A stretch of 56,846 bases of DNA from Halodesulfovibrio sp. (GTDB lineage: Bacteria > Desulfobacterota > Desulfovibrionia > Desulfovibrionales > Desulfovibrionaceae). The DNA is taken from assembly GCF_015482765.1 (NCBI RefSeq), contig NZ_JADMLB010000075.1:1-56846 (forward strand), given 5' to 3'. The notes beneath the pieces were generated by a model. It made no database searches, was not told the DNA's origin, and worked only from the letters and a program-made list of their open reading frames with translations. Positions 44,343-52,617 of this stretch are shown one piece after another. Made by a program: the position numbers and the translations under genes. Position 1 is the first letter of the stretch. Each line of letters begins with the position of its first letter.

Positions 44343-45101
44343 ATGCTGAGGTATGTTTTGTCAAATTCACAATTACTGGACTGGGTAATACCTGAAGCTC
44401 TGCCTACGCACGTCTCCTTCATCATGGATGGAAACGGTCGATGGGCTAAGCACAGGGGGAATGAACGTACGGTGGGTCACCGTGCGGGTTCTGAAACAGT
44501 ACAGCGCATTGTGCGGGAATGTCGTAAATTAGGGATACAGCACGTAACCCTGTATACATTTTCTCGTGAAAACTGGGCACGTCCTAAAAAGGAAGTCAGT
44601 TTTCTTTTCGAGCTGCTTGTCAGCTTCCTTAAAAAAGAGCTTCCTGCTCTGATTGAACAAGACATCAAACTCAACATTTTCGGTGATATGGGTGATCTGC
44701 CTCTCGCGGCTCGCACTGCATTGCAACATGCAATCAAAAAAACCGAAAAGAATACCACCATGACGCTTAATCTTGCCTTAAACTATTCAGGGAGAGAAGA
44801 GATTATCCGTGCTGCAAAGCAGCTGGTAGAAGATTCAGCATCAGCGGACGATGTAACAGAAGAAGCCCTTGCCGCAAGACTCTATTCTTCCGGCATTCCT
44901 GATCCTGACTTGATGATCCGCACGAGTGGAGAGGTTCGCCTTTCTAATTTCATGCTGTTCCAGCATGCTTACAGCGAAATGTATTTCACCGAAACCTTAT
45001 GGCCGGACTTCTCTATTGATGAATTCCACGATGTGCTCAAATCATACGCAGCACGCGAGCGCCGTTTCGGTAAGACCGGAGACCAGCTTAACAATGACTA
45101 A
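44343..45101 (+). CDS. uppS: Isoprenyl transferase (undecaprenyl diphosphate synthase)
   Basis: 252 residues from ATG 44343. The cis-prenyltransferase signature FIMDGNGRWAKHRG has the catalytic Asp29, and IRTSGEVRLSNFMLFQ follows near 195-210. It makes the C55 lipid carrier used by MraY for cell-wall synthesis. The frame stays open upstream through the frr terminator, so that part is excluded. No strong Shine-Dalgarno sequence precedes ATG 44343. It overlaps cdsA by 8 nt. Confidence 0.95.
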   Translation: MLRYVLSNSQLLDWVIPEALPTHVSFIMDGNGRWAKHRGNERTVGHRAGSETVQRIVRECRKLGIQHVTLYTFSRENWARPKKEVSFLFELLVSFLKKELPALIEQDIKLNIFGDMGDLPLAARTALQHAIKKTEKNTTMTLNLALNYSGREEIIRAAKQLVEDSASADDVTEEALAARLYSSGIPDPDLMIRTSGEVRLSNFMLFQHAYSEMYFTETLWPDFSIDEFHDVLKSYAARERRFGKTGDQLNND

Positions 45102-45897
45102 TTCCCACAGACAGCGTTGGATGACAGCCCTTATTGCTTTTCCCGTACTTATTGCCGTTCTTGTTATCGGAGACTGGGCACTGCTCGCTGGTCTTCTCGC
45201 TGCCAGTGTTGTAGGACAATACGAGTTCTACTCCATGTTTTGGCCGCGCAATGAAAAAATGACACTCAAGCTGTTAGGCTGCCTTATGGGGGTATCCATC
45301 CTCATCGCATCCTACCTGAACATGCCTTCAGTTGTTATCGGCTTCATCGCCCTTACTTTCTGGATCAGCAACTTCGCCTTCCTCGGAAAATACGGCATCA
45401 GCAAACGTGATGATGCTGACTTCACACAAAGCCAGATTATTACCGGCGGCGTCCTCTACATCCCACTTCTTTTGCAGGCTGCTTTCAGCTTCCAACGCGT
45501 AGAGCTTGTTCTGGTACTCTTTGCTGCATTTGCTTCAGATATTGGCGGTTTCTATGCCGGACGTTTCTTTGGTAAACACAAAGTTTGGCCACGGGTCAGC
45601 CCTAAAAAAACCGTTGAAGGATCTATCGGCGGCATGCTCGCATGCAGCCTTATTACTCTTACCATCGGCTTAAGCTTTGGTACGGCTCCATGGTATGCAT
45701 TAATTTTTCTTGGTATTATGCTCAACTGTGCTTCACAGCTTGGCGACTTTTTTGAATCTGCGCTTAAACGTACTGTTGGCGTAAAAGATTCCGGCGCTAT
45801 TCTTCCCGGCCACGGCGGTGTTCTTGACCGTGTAGACTCTATTCTTCTTGTTCTGCCAACATACTGGTTTGCACAGAGCATCTACCCGTTCTTTTAA
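45094..45897 (+). CDS. cdsA: Phosphatidate cytidylyltransferase
   Basis: Makes CDP-diacylglycerol, the precursor of membrane phospholipids. 267 residues with about eight helices. The CdsA signature SALKRTVGVKDSGAILPGHGGVLDR (core KRTVGVKDSG and PGHGGVLDRVDS) is clear. The start ATG overlaps the uppS stop; an upstream extension of this frame is only a shadow of uppS. Confidence 0.95.
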   Translation: MTNSHRQRWMTALIAFPVLIAVLVIGDWALLAGLLAASVVGQYEFYSMFWPRNEKMTLKLLGCLMGVSILIASYLNMPSVVIGFIALTFWISNFAFLGKYGISKRDDADFTQSQIITGGVLYIPLLLQAAFSFQRVELVLVLFAAFASDIGGFYAGRFFGKHKVWPRVSPKKTVEGSIGGMLACSLITLTIGLSFGTAPWYALIFLGIMLNCASQLGDFFESALKRTVGVKDSGAILPGHGGVLDRVDSILLVLPTYWFAQSIYPFF

Positions 45898-45918
45898 CCC
45901 ACAGGCAGGAATTGACTG

Positions 45919-47373
45919 ATGGACGATACGCATAAACAGCACTCCCTTGATCTAGAGCAACTGGACGATCATCTTAATCGTGTCGTTGCAATCATCGGAG
46001 ATCATATAAAACATATTTCCGATGCTCCGGTTGTCACCCGGACACCTATGGAAGACATCAGAGATTCGCTGTTTGAAGATATGCCTATGGAAGGAACCTC
46101 ACCGGATGCCGTTCTGGATCAGGTTGAGAGTTCTTTTAAACCAGCATGTACTAAAATCGGTCATCCTCGATTTCTTGCATGGATTACCACCAGTCCTTCC
46201 CCAGCCGGAACACTCGGAGAGCTTCTCAGCGTCGGATTCAATCAGGCTCCTTTGCTGTATAAGGGCAGCCCGCCGGCAACTATTTTAGAAAAAGTTGTTC
46301 TAAAATGGTTTGCCGATCTCTTCGGCTATCCCGACACATGGGGTGGAACGCTTGTTTCCGGTGGAACCGTTGCCAACCTGATGGGGATGACTGTGGGGCG
46401 CCACACGCACGCTCCGGAAGTTGCAGATAAGGGCATGCATGCGCTGGAAAAACCGCTCACTGTCTATGTTTCCGATCAGGGACATATGTCCGTTTACCGT
46501 TCCGCGATGTTACTTGGTATCGGGCACAACAATGTGCGCAGTGTTCCGACGGATGATGACTGTCGTATGATTCCTGAAGAATTGCGAAGAATGGTAGAAG
46601 CAGACCGAATGGCCGGAATGCAACCCTACTGTGTTGTTGCTCAGGCAGGAGCAGTTTCAACTGGCTCAATTGATCCATTGAATGCCATTGCAGACATCTG
46701 TGAAGAAATGAACCTCTGGCTGCATGTTGATGCCTCATACGGTGGTGCGGCCATGATTTCAGAGAAACTTCGCCCGCTTCTTGACGGCATAGATCGTGCT
46801 GATTCCATCGCCGTAGATCCACATAAATGGTTTTTTATCCCACTTGAATGCGGCATCACACTTTTTAAAAATAAACAGCAGCAAAAAGATACCTTCGTAG
46901 CAAAAGCTGTGTATCTTGGTCAGGAAACAGATTGGGATTTGAAAAATACAAATTTCCAGCTTTCCAGACAAGGACGTGCTCTTAAGCTTTGGTTTGCATT
47001 CAAAACATACGGCGTAAAACGTCTGGCAGAAATTGTTGACCGCAACCACGAACATGCAAAGCTGTTCCATACGTTAACGACAGAATCCCCTAACTGGGAA
47101 CCTGTTTGCGGTGTTGAACTTTCCATGGCATGCGCCCGCTACATTCCAGATAATTGTTGCTCATGGACAGAAGCCGAGCTTGACAACCTGCAAGTCGCCA
47201 TTCTCGGAGAACTGGAAAAAAGCGGTCTCGGTTTTATGACACCGGCTCGTATTTGTGGAAAAGGTGTTATTCGCCTCTGTGTTGCCAACCATCGCACAAC
47301 CGATGACGACATCACGCTGCTTTTCAATTTTATGACAGAGACAGGCGCAAAGCTTGCCGCACAACACGCATAG
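45919..47373 (+). CDS. PLP-dependent amino acid decarboxylase, aromatic/glutamate decarboxylase family
   Basis: 484 residues of the group II decarboxylase family (PF00282 type). Cofactor residues are visible: His189 (SDQGHMSV, stacks on PLP), Asp271 (HVDASYGG) and Lys303 in DPHKWFF. The family includes L-DOPA, tyrosine, tryptophan, diaminobutyrate and glutamate decarboxylases, and the substrate cannot be chosen from sequence alone. It sits between cdsA and dxr, genes that usually adjoin. If it acts on an aromatic amino acid it would touch the same pool as the Phe/Tyr transporters in this window. Confidence 0.85.
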   Translation: MDDTHKQHSLDLEQLDDHLNRVVAIIGDHIKHISDAPVVTRTPMEDIRDSLFEDMPMEGTSPDAVLDQVESSFKPACTKIGHPRFLAWITTSPSPAGTLGELLSVGFNQAPLLYKGSPPATILEKVVLKWFADLFGYPDTWGGTLVSGGTVANLMGMTVGRHTHAPEVADKGMHALEKPLTVYVSDQGHMSVYRSAMLLGIGHNNVRSVPTDDDCRMIPEELRRMVEADRMAGMQPYCVVAQAGAVSTGSIDPLNAIADICEEMNLWLHVDASYGGAAMISEKLRPLLDGIDRADSIAVDPHKWFFIPLECGITLFKNKQQQKDTFVAKAVYLGQETDWDLKNTNFQLSRQGRALKLWFAFKTYGVKRLAEIVDRNHEHAKLFHTLTTESPNWEPVCGVELSMACARYIPDNCCSWTEAELDNLQVAILGELEKSGLGFMTPARICGKGVIRLCVANHRTTDDDITLLFNFMTETGAKLAAQHA

Positions 47374-47381
47374 GAAGCCCT

Positions 47382-48590
47382 GTGGTACATTACATATCCT
47401 CAATGCCGGACGCGACATACGCTCAAACATTTCCGCGTTCAATCGTAATTCTGGGATCTACCGGCTCAATTGGAACCAGTGCCCTTAACGTTATCAAAGA
47501 ACAACCGGAACAGTTTACTGTTGTAGGTCTGGCTGGAGCACGGAATATCACACTGCTCGCCCAGCAGGCTAAACAATGGCGACCTGCCTACCTTGCTGTA
47601 CTGGATGAAAATGCGGCCATCGAACTCCGTGCAGCATTACCCTCAGACTATAAGCCGGAAATTCTTATCGGTGGTGATGGCTATGCTCACATGGCACAAC
47701 TGCCGGAAGCATCCACTGTTCTTTCTGCTCAGGTTGGTGCAGCAGGACTCCGCGCTACCTTTGCCGCCGCAGAAGCCGGTAAAGTCATCGCCCTTGCCAA
47801 TAAGGAATCTCTTGTGCTTGCAGGCGACCTTATTCGTGATGTCTGCTCACGTACCGGAGCAGTCCTGCTGCCTGTCGATTCTGAACACAATGCAATTTTC
47901 CAAGCACTTTCAGGTCATGATGATGCTGAAGTACGCAGAATTATCCTTACAGCATCAGGTGGTCCCTTCCGTGGGAAACAACGAGATTTTCTCTCTACTG
48001 TAACAAGTAAGGAAGCATTGGCACATCCAAACTGGTCTATGGGACCCAAAATCAGTATCGACTCTGCAACACTTATGAACAAAGGATTAGAGGTTATTGA
48101 AGCCTACCACTTATATGGTGTTCCACTGGACACTATTGAAGTTGTAGTGCACCCTCAATCTATTATCCATTCACTAGTGGAATATAATGACGGCTCACAA
48201 ATCGCCCACATGGGCCCACCGGATATGCGGATAGCCATAGGCTACTGTATCGGCTGGCCAAAAATCATGAAAACAGGCGTTACGCCTCTTGATTTAATTT
48301 CCTGTGGTGACTTGACCTTTGAAAAACCTGATATACTATCGTTTCCGTGTCTTGAATTGGCACGCGAGGCTTTACGGGGTGAAAAAGGACTCTGTGTAGT
48401 TCTTAATGCGGCTAATGAAATAGCTGTAGACCTGTTCTTGCAGGACAAAATTGAGTTTCTCCAGATTCCGGAGCTCATTAGCAAAGCTATGAACGCACAT
48501 GACATGGTCACCCCTGCTTCCATTGAAGACATTATAGCGCTGGATAATGCGACACGGAAACGCTCATCTGAATGGGCACGATCGTTATAA
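47382..48590 (+). CDS. dxr: 1-deoxy-D-xylulose-5-phosphate reductoisomerase
   Basis: Second step of the MEP isoprenoid pathway, supplying the precursors for UppS. 402 residues from GTG 47382 (AGGA eight bases upstream). NADPH motif ILGSTGSIGTSAL, ALANKESLV, VDSEHNAIFQ and IDSATLMNKGLEVIEA are all intact. An ATG at 47403 would also give a full domain but lacks a ribosome binding site. Confidence 0.96.
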   Translation: MVHYISSMPDATYAQTFPRSIVILGSTGSIGTSALNVIKEQPEQFTVVGLAGARNITLLAQQAKQWRPAYLAVLDENAAIELRAALPSDYKPEILIGGDGYAHMAQLPEASTVLSAQVGAAGLRATFAAAEAGKVIALANKESLVLAGDLIRDVCSRTGAVLLPVDSEHNAIFQALSGHDDAEVRRIILTASGGPFRGKQRDFLSTVTSKEALAHPNWSMGPKISIDSATLMNKGLEVIEAYHLYGVPLDTIEVVVHPQSIIHSLVEYNDGSQIAHMGPPDMRIAIGYCIGWPKIMKTGVTPLDLISCGDLTFEKPDILSFPCLELAREALRGEKGLCVVLNAANEIAVDLFLQDKIEFLQIPELISKAMNAHDMVTPASIEDIIALDNATRKRSSEWARSL

Positions 48591-48625
48591 CCGGCACTAG
48601 TTAACCCACGGAGTATCTAAGCAGT

Positions 48626-49702
48626 ATGCTAAGCAGTGCAATCGCAATCATTCTTGTTCTGGGTGGGCTTATTTTTTTCCACGAGCTCGGACACTTTAGT
48701 GTGGCCCGTGCATTTGGTGTAGGTATCCGCACGTTCTCTCTCGGATTCGGACCTGCAATATACAAATTTAAACGTGGCAGAACAGAATACAGACTCTCCG
48801 CTGTGCCTCTTGGCGGATACGTTTCTATGGTGGGGGAAAGTCCGGATGATGACATCAACTCACCAGAAAACAGAGAATTTACCGAAGAAGACAGCTTTGT
48901 AAAACGTAAGCCATGGCAGCGTATGTGTATTGTTGCTGCCGGCCCTATTGCAAACCTGTTACTCGCCTTTTTGCTGTACTGGGCTATTTTTGCGACAAAT
49001 GGTCAATTCCAGCTTCTTCCTGAAATCGGTGATGTTCGAGCAGACAGCCCTGCTGCTGTTGCCGGAATTGAGAAAGGTGACTCCGTAAAATCCATCAGCG
49101 GTACCACCATCACGTATTGGGAAGATATTCCAGCCACCATTGAAAAAAGTGGCGGCAAAGAATTACAAATCGTTGTAGCCCGTGACGGGAAACAACTCAC
49201 ATTTGACGTTACCCCTTCCCTGCTTACCCGAAAAAACCTTTTTGGTGAGGATGAAAAAACATACCTCATTGGTATTCAGGCAGCAGGAAAAACGGAACAG
49301 ATTCAGCTCGGATTTGTGAACTCTGCATCAGCAGCACTTGAAATGACCTGGTCTAATACCGTGCTCACAGTGCAGGGCTTTGTAAAACTTATTGAGCGGG
49401 TTATTCCGGCAGACACTGTCGGTGGTCCTATTATGATTGCCCAGCTTGTCAGCCAGCAAGCAGAGGAAGGACTGTTAGCTGTTCTTGCTCTTGCGGCAAT
49501 AATCAGTATCAACCTTGGTGTACTTAACCTGCTTCCAGTTCCAGTATTGGATGGTGGTCACCTTGTGATGCTTGTCTATGAAATGATCGTGGGTAAACCT
49601 GTTCCAGGTAAAGTTATGGACTACTCTATCCGCGTTGGAATTTTCTTACTGTTAACACTCATGGTATGGGCCACATTCAACGATGTCCGCAGACTCTACT
49701 AA
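48626..49702 (+). CDS. rseP: Site-2 protease RseP
   Basis: Intramembrane zinc protease that cleaves anti-sigma factors such as RseA. 358 residues with HELGH at 19-23 in the first helix, a single PDZ domain (about 115-195; E. coli RseP has two) and the LDG motif VLDGGHLV in the third helix. The 3' end overlaps tsaB by 20 nt. Confidence 0.95.
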   Translation: MLSSAIAIILVLGGLIFFHELGHFSVARAFGVGIRTFSLGFGPAIYKFKRGRTEYRLSAVPLGGYVSMVGESPDDDINSPENREFTEEDSFVKRKPWQRMCIVAAGPIANLLLAFLLYWAIFATNGQFQLLPEIGDVRADSPAAVAGIEKGDSVKSISGTTITYWEDIPATIEKSGGKELQIVVARDGKQLTFDVTPSLLTRKNLFGEDEKTYLIGIQAAGKTEQIQLGFVNSASAALEMTWSNTVLTVQGFVKLIERVIPADTVGGPIMIAQLVSQQAEEGLLAVLALAAIISINLGVLNLLPVPVLDGGHLVMLVYEMIVGKPVPGKVMDYSIRVGIFLLLTLMVWATFNDVRRLY

Positions 49703-50462
49703 CATTACACTTGTATTTAACAGCGCTGAAGCTCGCCTGCAGATAGTCTGCGGGAAAGAAAATCAGCTGCTTTTTTCCAAAGAATTGTTTTCACCGCGTC
49801 AGGGAATGCAGGTTCTCTTACCAGCCCTTATGGAAGGACTGGAAAAAATGTCCCTTTCGCTTAAAGACGTCAGCAGAATTGCTTGCGTTCGTGGCCCGGG
49901 ATCTTTCACAGGTCTAAGACTGGTATTGGCAACAGCACTCGGTCTTGCTCGTTCTCATGGCTTCCCTATGGCGGGTATTGATTACCTTCCTGCCCTTGCA
50001 ATGGACACCTGTGCATGTACGGATCAGGAAGTATGGGTTGTAACCCACGCCCGCCGAGGACAAGTACACTTTCAGGCTTTCAAAGGAACGTCTGAAACAG
50101 GGCTTCCTATTGCACTGACTGAACCCGCTGCAGGAACAATTGAAGAACTGGCCGCTATGATAGCTACGCGCCGCTCAGGTTGTATATTACTGGGAACCGG
50201 AGTTCAGAAGAACCGTGATTTCTTTACCTCCGAGTTGCCCAACGCTACGTTGCTGGGCGAACGATTTTCACACCCGAAACCTGAAACGCTGTTAGAAATC
50301 GCAGAGTCACTTTCTTACTCTGATGCACCTGTTGATCCTCTCTACCTGCGTCCCTGTGATGCAGAAGAAAACCTCGACTACATTGTTTCAATGAAAGGGG
50401 TAAATCCGGATGAGGCTCGACAAAAGCTTGCCAAACTGACAAGCAGTCTTCCGGATGCATAA
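49683..50462 (+). CDS. tsaB: tRNA threonylcarbamoyladenosine biosynthesis protein TsaB
   Basis: 259-residue ASKHA-fold protein that partners TsaD in t6A37 modification. RGPGSFTGLRLVLATALGLA (about 70-89) is the TsaB signature. ATG 49683 lies inside the rseP end. It is the last gene of the unit and is followed by a terminator. Confidence 0.93.
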   Translation: MSADSTNITLVFNSAEARLQIVCGKENQLLFSKELFSPRQGMQVLLPALMEGLEKMSLSLKDVSRIACVRGPGSFTGLRLVLATALGLARSHGFPMAGIDYLPALAMDTCACTDQEVWVVTHARRGQVHFQAFKGTSETGLPIALTEPAAGTIEELAAMIATRRSGCILLGTGVQKNRDFFTSELPNATLLGERFSHPKPETLLEIAESLSYSDAPVDPLYLRPCDAEENLDYIVSMKGVNPDEARQKLAKLTSSLPDA

Positions 50463-50475
50463 CCAATAGACTTCT

Positions 50476-50507
50476 TAAAAGGCGGGATACATTCCGCCCT
50501 TTTTTTA
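50476..50507 (+). terminator. Intrinsic terminator after tsaB
   Basis: GGCGG / CCGCC core with A/T extensions and T7. Confidence 0.85.
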
Positions 50508-50553
50508 TGCTGCTTCCTCCACACTTCTTTACACGATCTTTATGCAGTTATTC

Positions 50554-50580
50554 TAAAGGCAACGTATTTACTGCCGATAA
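50554..50580 (+). promoter_or_regulatory. Sigma28 (FliA) promoter for fliS
   Basis: TAAA (50554-50557), exactly 15 bp, GCCGATAA (50573-50580): an exact match to the consensus TAAA-N15-GCCGATAA of late flagellar genes. Confidence 0.88.
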
Positions 50581-50628
50581 AGTAAGTAAGCATGAATGGT
50601 GACAACCAGTTACGTCACGTTCAACGCT

Positions 50629-50644
50629 TGGCATCCACTTTGCT
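50629..50644 (+). promoter_or_regulatory. Sigma54 (RpoN) -24/-12 promoter for fliS
   Basis: TGGCATCCACTTTGCT: GG and GC are separated by 10 bp, and TGGCA and TTGCT match the consensus. It lies about 140 nt upstream of fliS. Confidence 0.7.
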
Positions 50645-50785
50645 TTATTTTTAGGGGGCTATTGCAAACAGGAAATTTTTGCCGCTTTTACAACATACAC
50701 AAACGTGTATAGTATTCAGCAGGCATGTTTGCACCCTTCCCCTAGTATCTATAATAGTTTGTTAGAAGTTTATGAGGAGCACCCA

Positions 50786-51313
50786 ATGAAAACGGCCGCA
50801 CAAGCCTACTTTTCTACTCAAGTATCCACGACCTCACAGGGGCAGTTGCTGATTATGCTGTACGAAGGCTGTATCAAGTTTTTGAATCAAGCTAAAACCA
50901 GCATCGAAGAAAAAGACGTGGCAAAAAAGGGCATGCTCATCACCCGTGCAATGGATATTATCAACGAACTCGATAGTAGCCTTAATGCAGAAGCCGGTGG
51001 TGAAATTGCAAAGAACCTCCACGAACTCTACTACTTCTGCAACACACGGTTGCTTAAAGCGAACCTGACAATGGACACCACATACATTGATGAGGTCATT
51101 AAGATCATTGATGGTGTGCGTGATGCCTATGCTCAAATTATTGATACTCCGGAAGCCATTGAAGCTATGAAAAACAATGCTGCAATGCCTAGCACTCAAA
51201 CAACAACACATGCTAATTCCGGTGTATTCAATCAGCAGCCTGTCCAACCCGCTGCGCAACCGGCGAAGCGAACCGGAGCAGCCATGTACCAAAAAATGGC
51301 GACCTCTGCGTAA
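50786..51313 (+). CDS. fliS: Flagellar export chaperone FliS
   Basis: Binds flagellin in the cytoplasm and keeps it unfolded for export. From ATG 50786 (GAGGAG upstream) it has 175 residues, longer than the usual ~130. The core AAQAYFSTQVSTTSQGQLLIMLYEGCIKFLNQA is typical FliS. The extra C-terminal ~45 residues form a low-complexity Gln/Pro/Ala/Thr tail ending GAAMYQKMATSA. It stands alone, away from fliD or flagellin, with its own flagellar promoters. Confidence 0.93.
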   Translation: MKTAAQAYFSTQVSTTSQGQLLIMLYEGCIKFLNQAKTSIEEKDVAKKGMLITRAMDIINELDSSLNAEAGGEIAKNLHELYYFCNTRLLKANLTMDTTYIDEVIKIIDGVRDAYAQIIDTPEAIEAMKNNAAMPSTQTTTHANSGVFNQQPVQPAAQPAKRTGAAMYQKMATSA

Positions 51314-51335
51314 CCGAATAATTTTCTACGCCCCA

Positions 51336-51370
51336 AAAAAAAGACCACATCTTCATGTGGTCTTTTTTTT
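51336..51370. terminator. Bidirectional terminator between fliS and the lipoprotein gene
   Basis: AAAAAGACCACAT / ATGTGGTCTTTTT with CTTC loop, A tract on the left and T8 on the right. Confidence 0.95.
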
Positions 51371-51397
51371 GACTAGGCACTTTTTTCCGCAATCAAT

Positions 51398-52126
51398 TTA
51401 GAATGCTGCATTCTCTTCTGAGTTATTTTGTTGTTCAACAAAAGCCCACTGTCCTGTCCATTGCTGAACCGGTTTTTTCATGCTTCGAGCGATAGCAGTT
51501 GTTACAACCCACATAGGATCTGACGGCAGTCTGCTTTCTGCTTTAAACAAGAGAAAGTCTCTGGTTCTATCTTTATCCATGTAGGCAAACTGATTCATAG
51601 ACCAGATTAACGCTCCAGTGCGTGTGTCATAAATATCCACAACAACGCCGAGACGAGCACCGGTTACGCTGCCGCCGTCATAAAAATCTGTTAATTTACC
51701 GGTAACTGCGAACAGTGCACCACGCTGACGTGCAAGGCGTATAGCGTATGCCGGAGTGTATGAAGTTTTCAGCTCTCGAAATTCCAGTACAGTAAACGGC
51801 GCTTCACGCAGCCATTCATGCCAGAACCCTTTCGCTACGGCTGTTCCTGTTTCAAGCGGATCACGCAGGGTTACAGTCGGTAAAAATGGGAAAAATACCG
51901 CCGTAGGAGCAGCATCAGGCTTTGTCTGTGGATACACAGAAACATTCAAGTCTCCACCACGAACCCATTCATCCCACACGATTTCGCTATCTAAGTTCAT
52001 TGCTGGTGTAAAACCAGAAGGAACAGGTTTAATTTCTGTTTGAACAGCAGGGGTAGAACACCCACTCACTGTCAACAAGCCAACGCAGCACATAACCAGC
52101 ATACAACAAGATACTATTTGTTTCAT
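51398..52126 (-). CDS. Predicted lipoprotein of unknown function
   Basis: 242 residues with a lipoprotein signal peptide and lipobox LTVSGC (Cys23). The mature part has mixed beta strands (FAVTGKLTDFYDGGSVTGARLGVVVDIYD near 145-170), which resembles FlgP/LPP20-like or curli-associated periplasmic domains, but I do not recognise the family. It is convergent with fliS; whether it is linked to flagella is unknown. Confidence 0.7.
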   Translation of the reverse strand: MKQIVSCCMLVMCCVGLLTVSGCSTPAVQTEIKPVPSGFTPAMNLDSEIVWDEWVRGGDLNVSVYPQTKPDAAPTAVFFPFLPTVTLRDPLETGTAVAKGFWHEWLREAPFTVLEFRELKTSYTPAYAIRLARQRGALFAVTGKLTDFYDGGSVTGARLGVVVDIYDTRTGALIWSMNQFAYMDKDRTRDFLLFKAESRLPSDPMWVVTTAIARSMKKPVQQWTGQWAFVEQQNNSEENAAF

Positions 52127-52191
52127 AACAGCCCTTACTCACAATGTCAGAAAAATGGCATTTATTTACATATTCCCTTATGGTTATGCAA

Positions 52192-52240
52192 AAAAAATGC
52201 CTGATGAACATTCGGAGATAATCCGACATATTCATCAGGC
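52192..52240 (-). terminator. Terminator of the YIP1 operon
   Basis: On the minus strand GCCTGATGAA / TTCATCAGGC with an inner TCGG/CCGA helix, followed by T8. It lies 25 nt after the stop of the 111-residue gene. Confidence 0.9.
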
Positions 52241-52264
52241 TTATATTCTTTTTATTTCAAGACG

Positions 52265-52600
52265 TTACTGAATAACATCCGTAGCAACAGGCGTTGCTTG
52301 CATTGTATTGAGCAAGTGACGCTTGGAATCCACGAGTGATTCATGCAATTCCAATCGACGCTGCACTGAAAGTCTGCGAAATTCAGCTCTTCCGGTCAAT
52401 TCAATAAGCTGTCCTGTTTCAGATTGAATACGCTTAATCCGGTCTATGGGGGCGGCTTCTTCATTGGCAAACATCTCGGCCATTCGAGCCAGTTCACATA
52501 GTTCAGCGGCCAGCACTCTAATGGCTTCCGGAGAGACCTTTTCTTTGTATCTGATCCTGTCTTTAATACTGCCAAAAGCTTTAGCAAGCCATGCAAACAT
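52265..52600 (-). CDS. Small hypothetical helical protein
   Basis: 111 residues, almost wholly helical by composition, no membrane segment, no recognised motif. AAGGAG precedes the ATG, and it starts 18 nt after the upstream zinc-ribbon/YIP1 gene, so it belongs to that operon as its last gene. Confidence 0.65.
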   Translation of the reverse strand: MFAWLAKAFGSIKDRIRYKEKVSPEAIRVLAAELCELARMAEMFANEEAAPIDRIKRIQSETGQLIELTGRAEFRRLSVQRRLELHESLVDSKRHLLNTMQATPVATDVIQ

Positions 52601-52617
52601 GCTCGCGACTCCTTATG

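Noticed and set aside
50731-50742. GG-C-ATGTTT-GC-like string near 50725 as a second sigma54 promoter of fliS
   Set aside because: Only seven bases separate GG and GC, not ten; the site at 50629-50644 has the right spacing.
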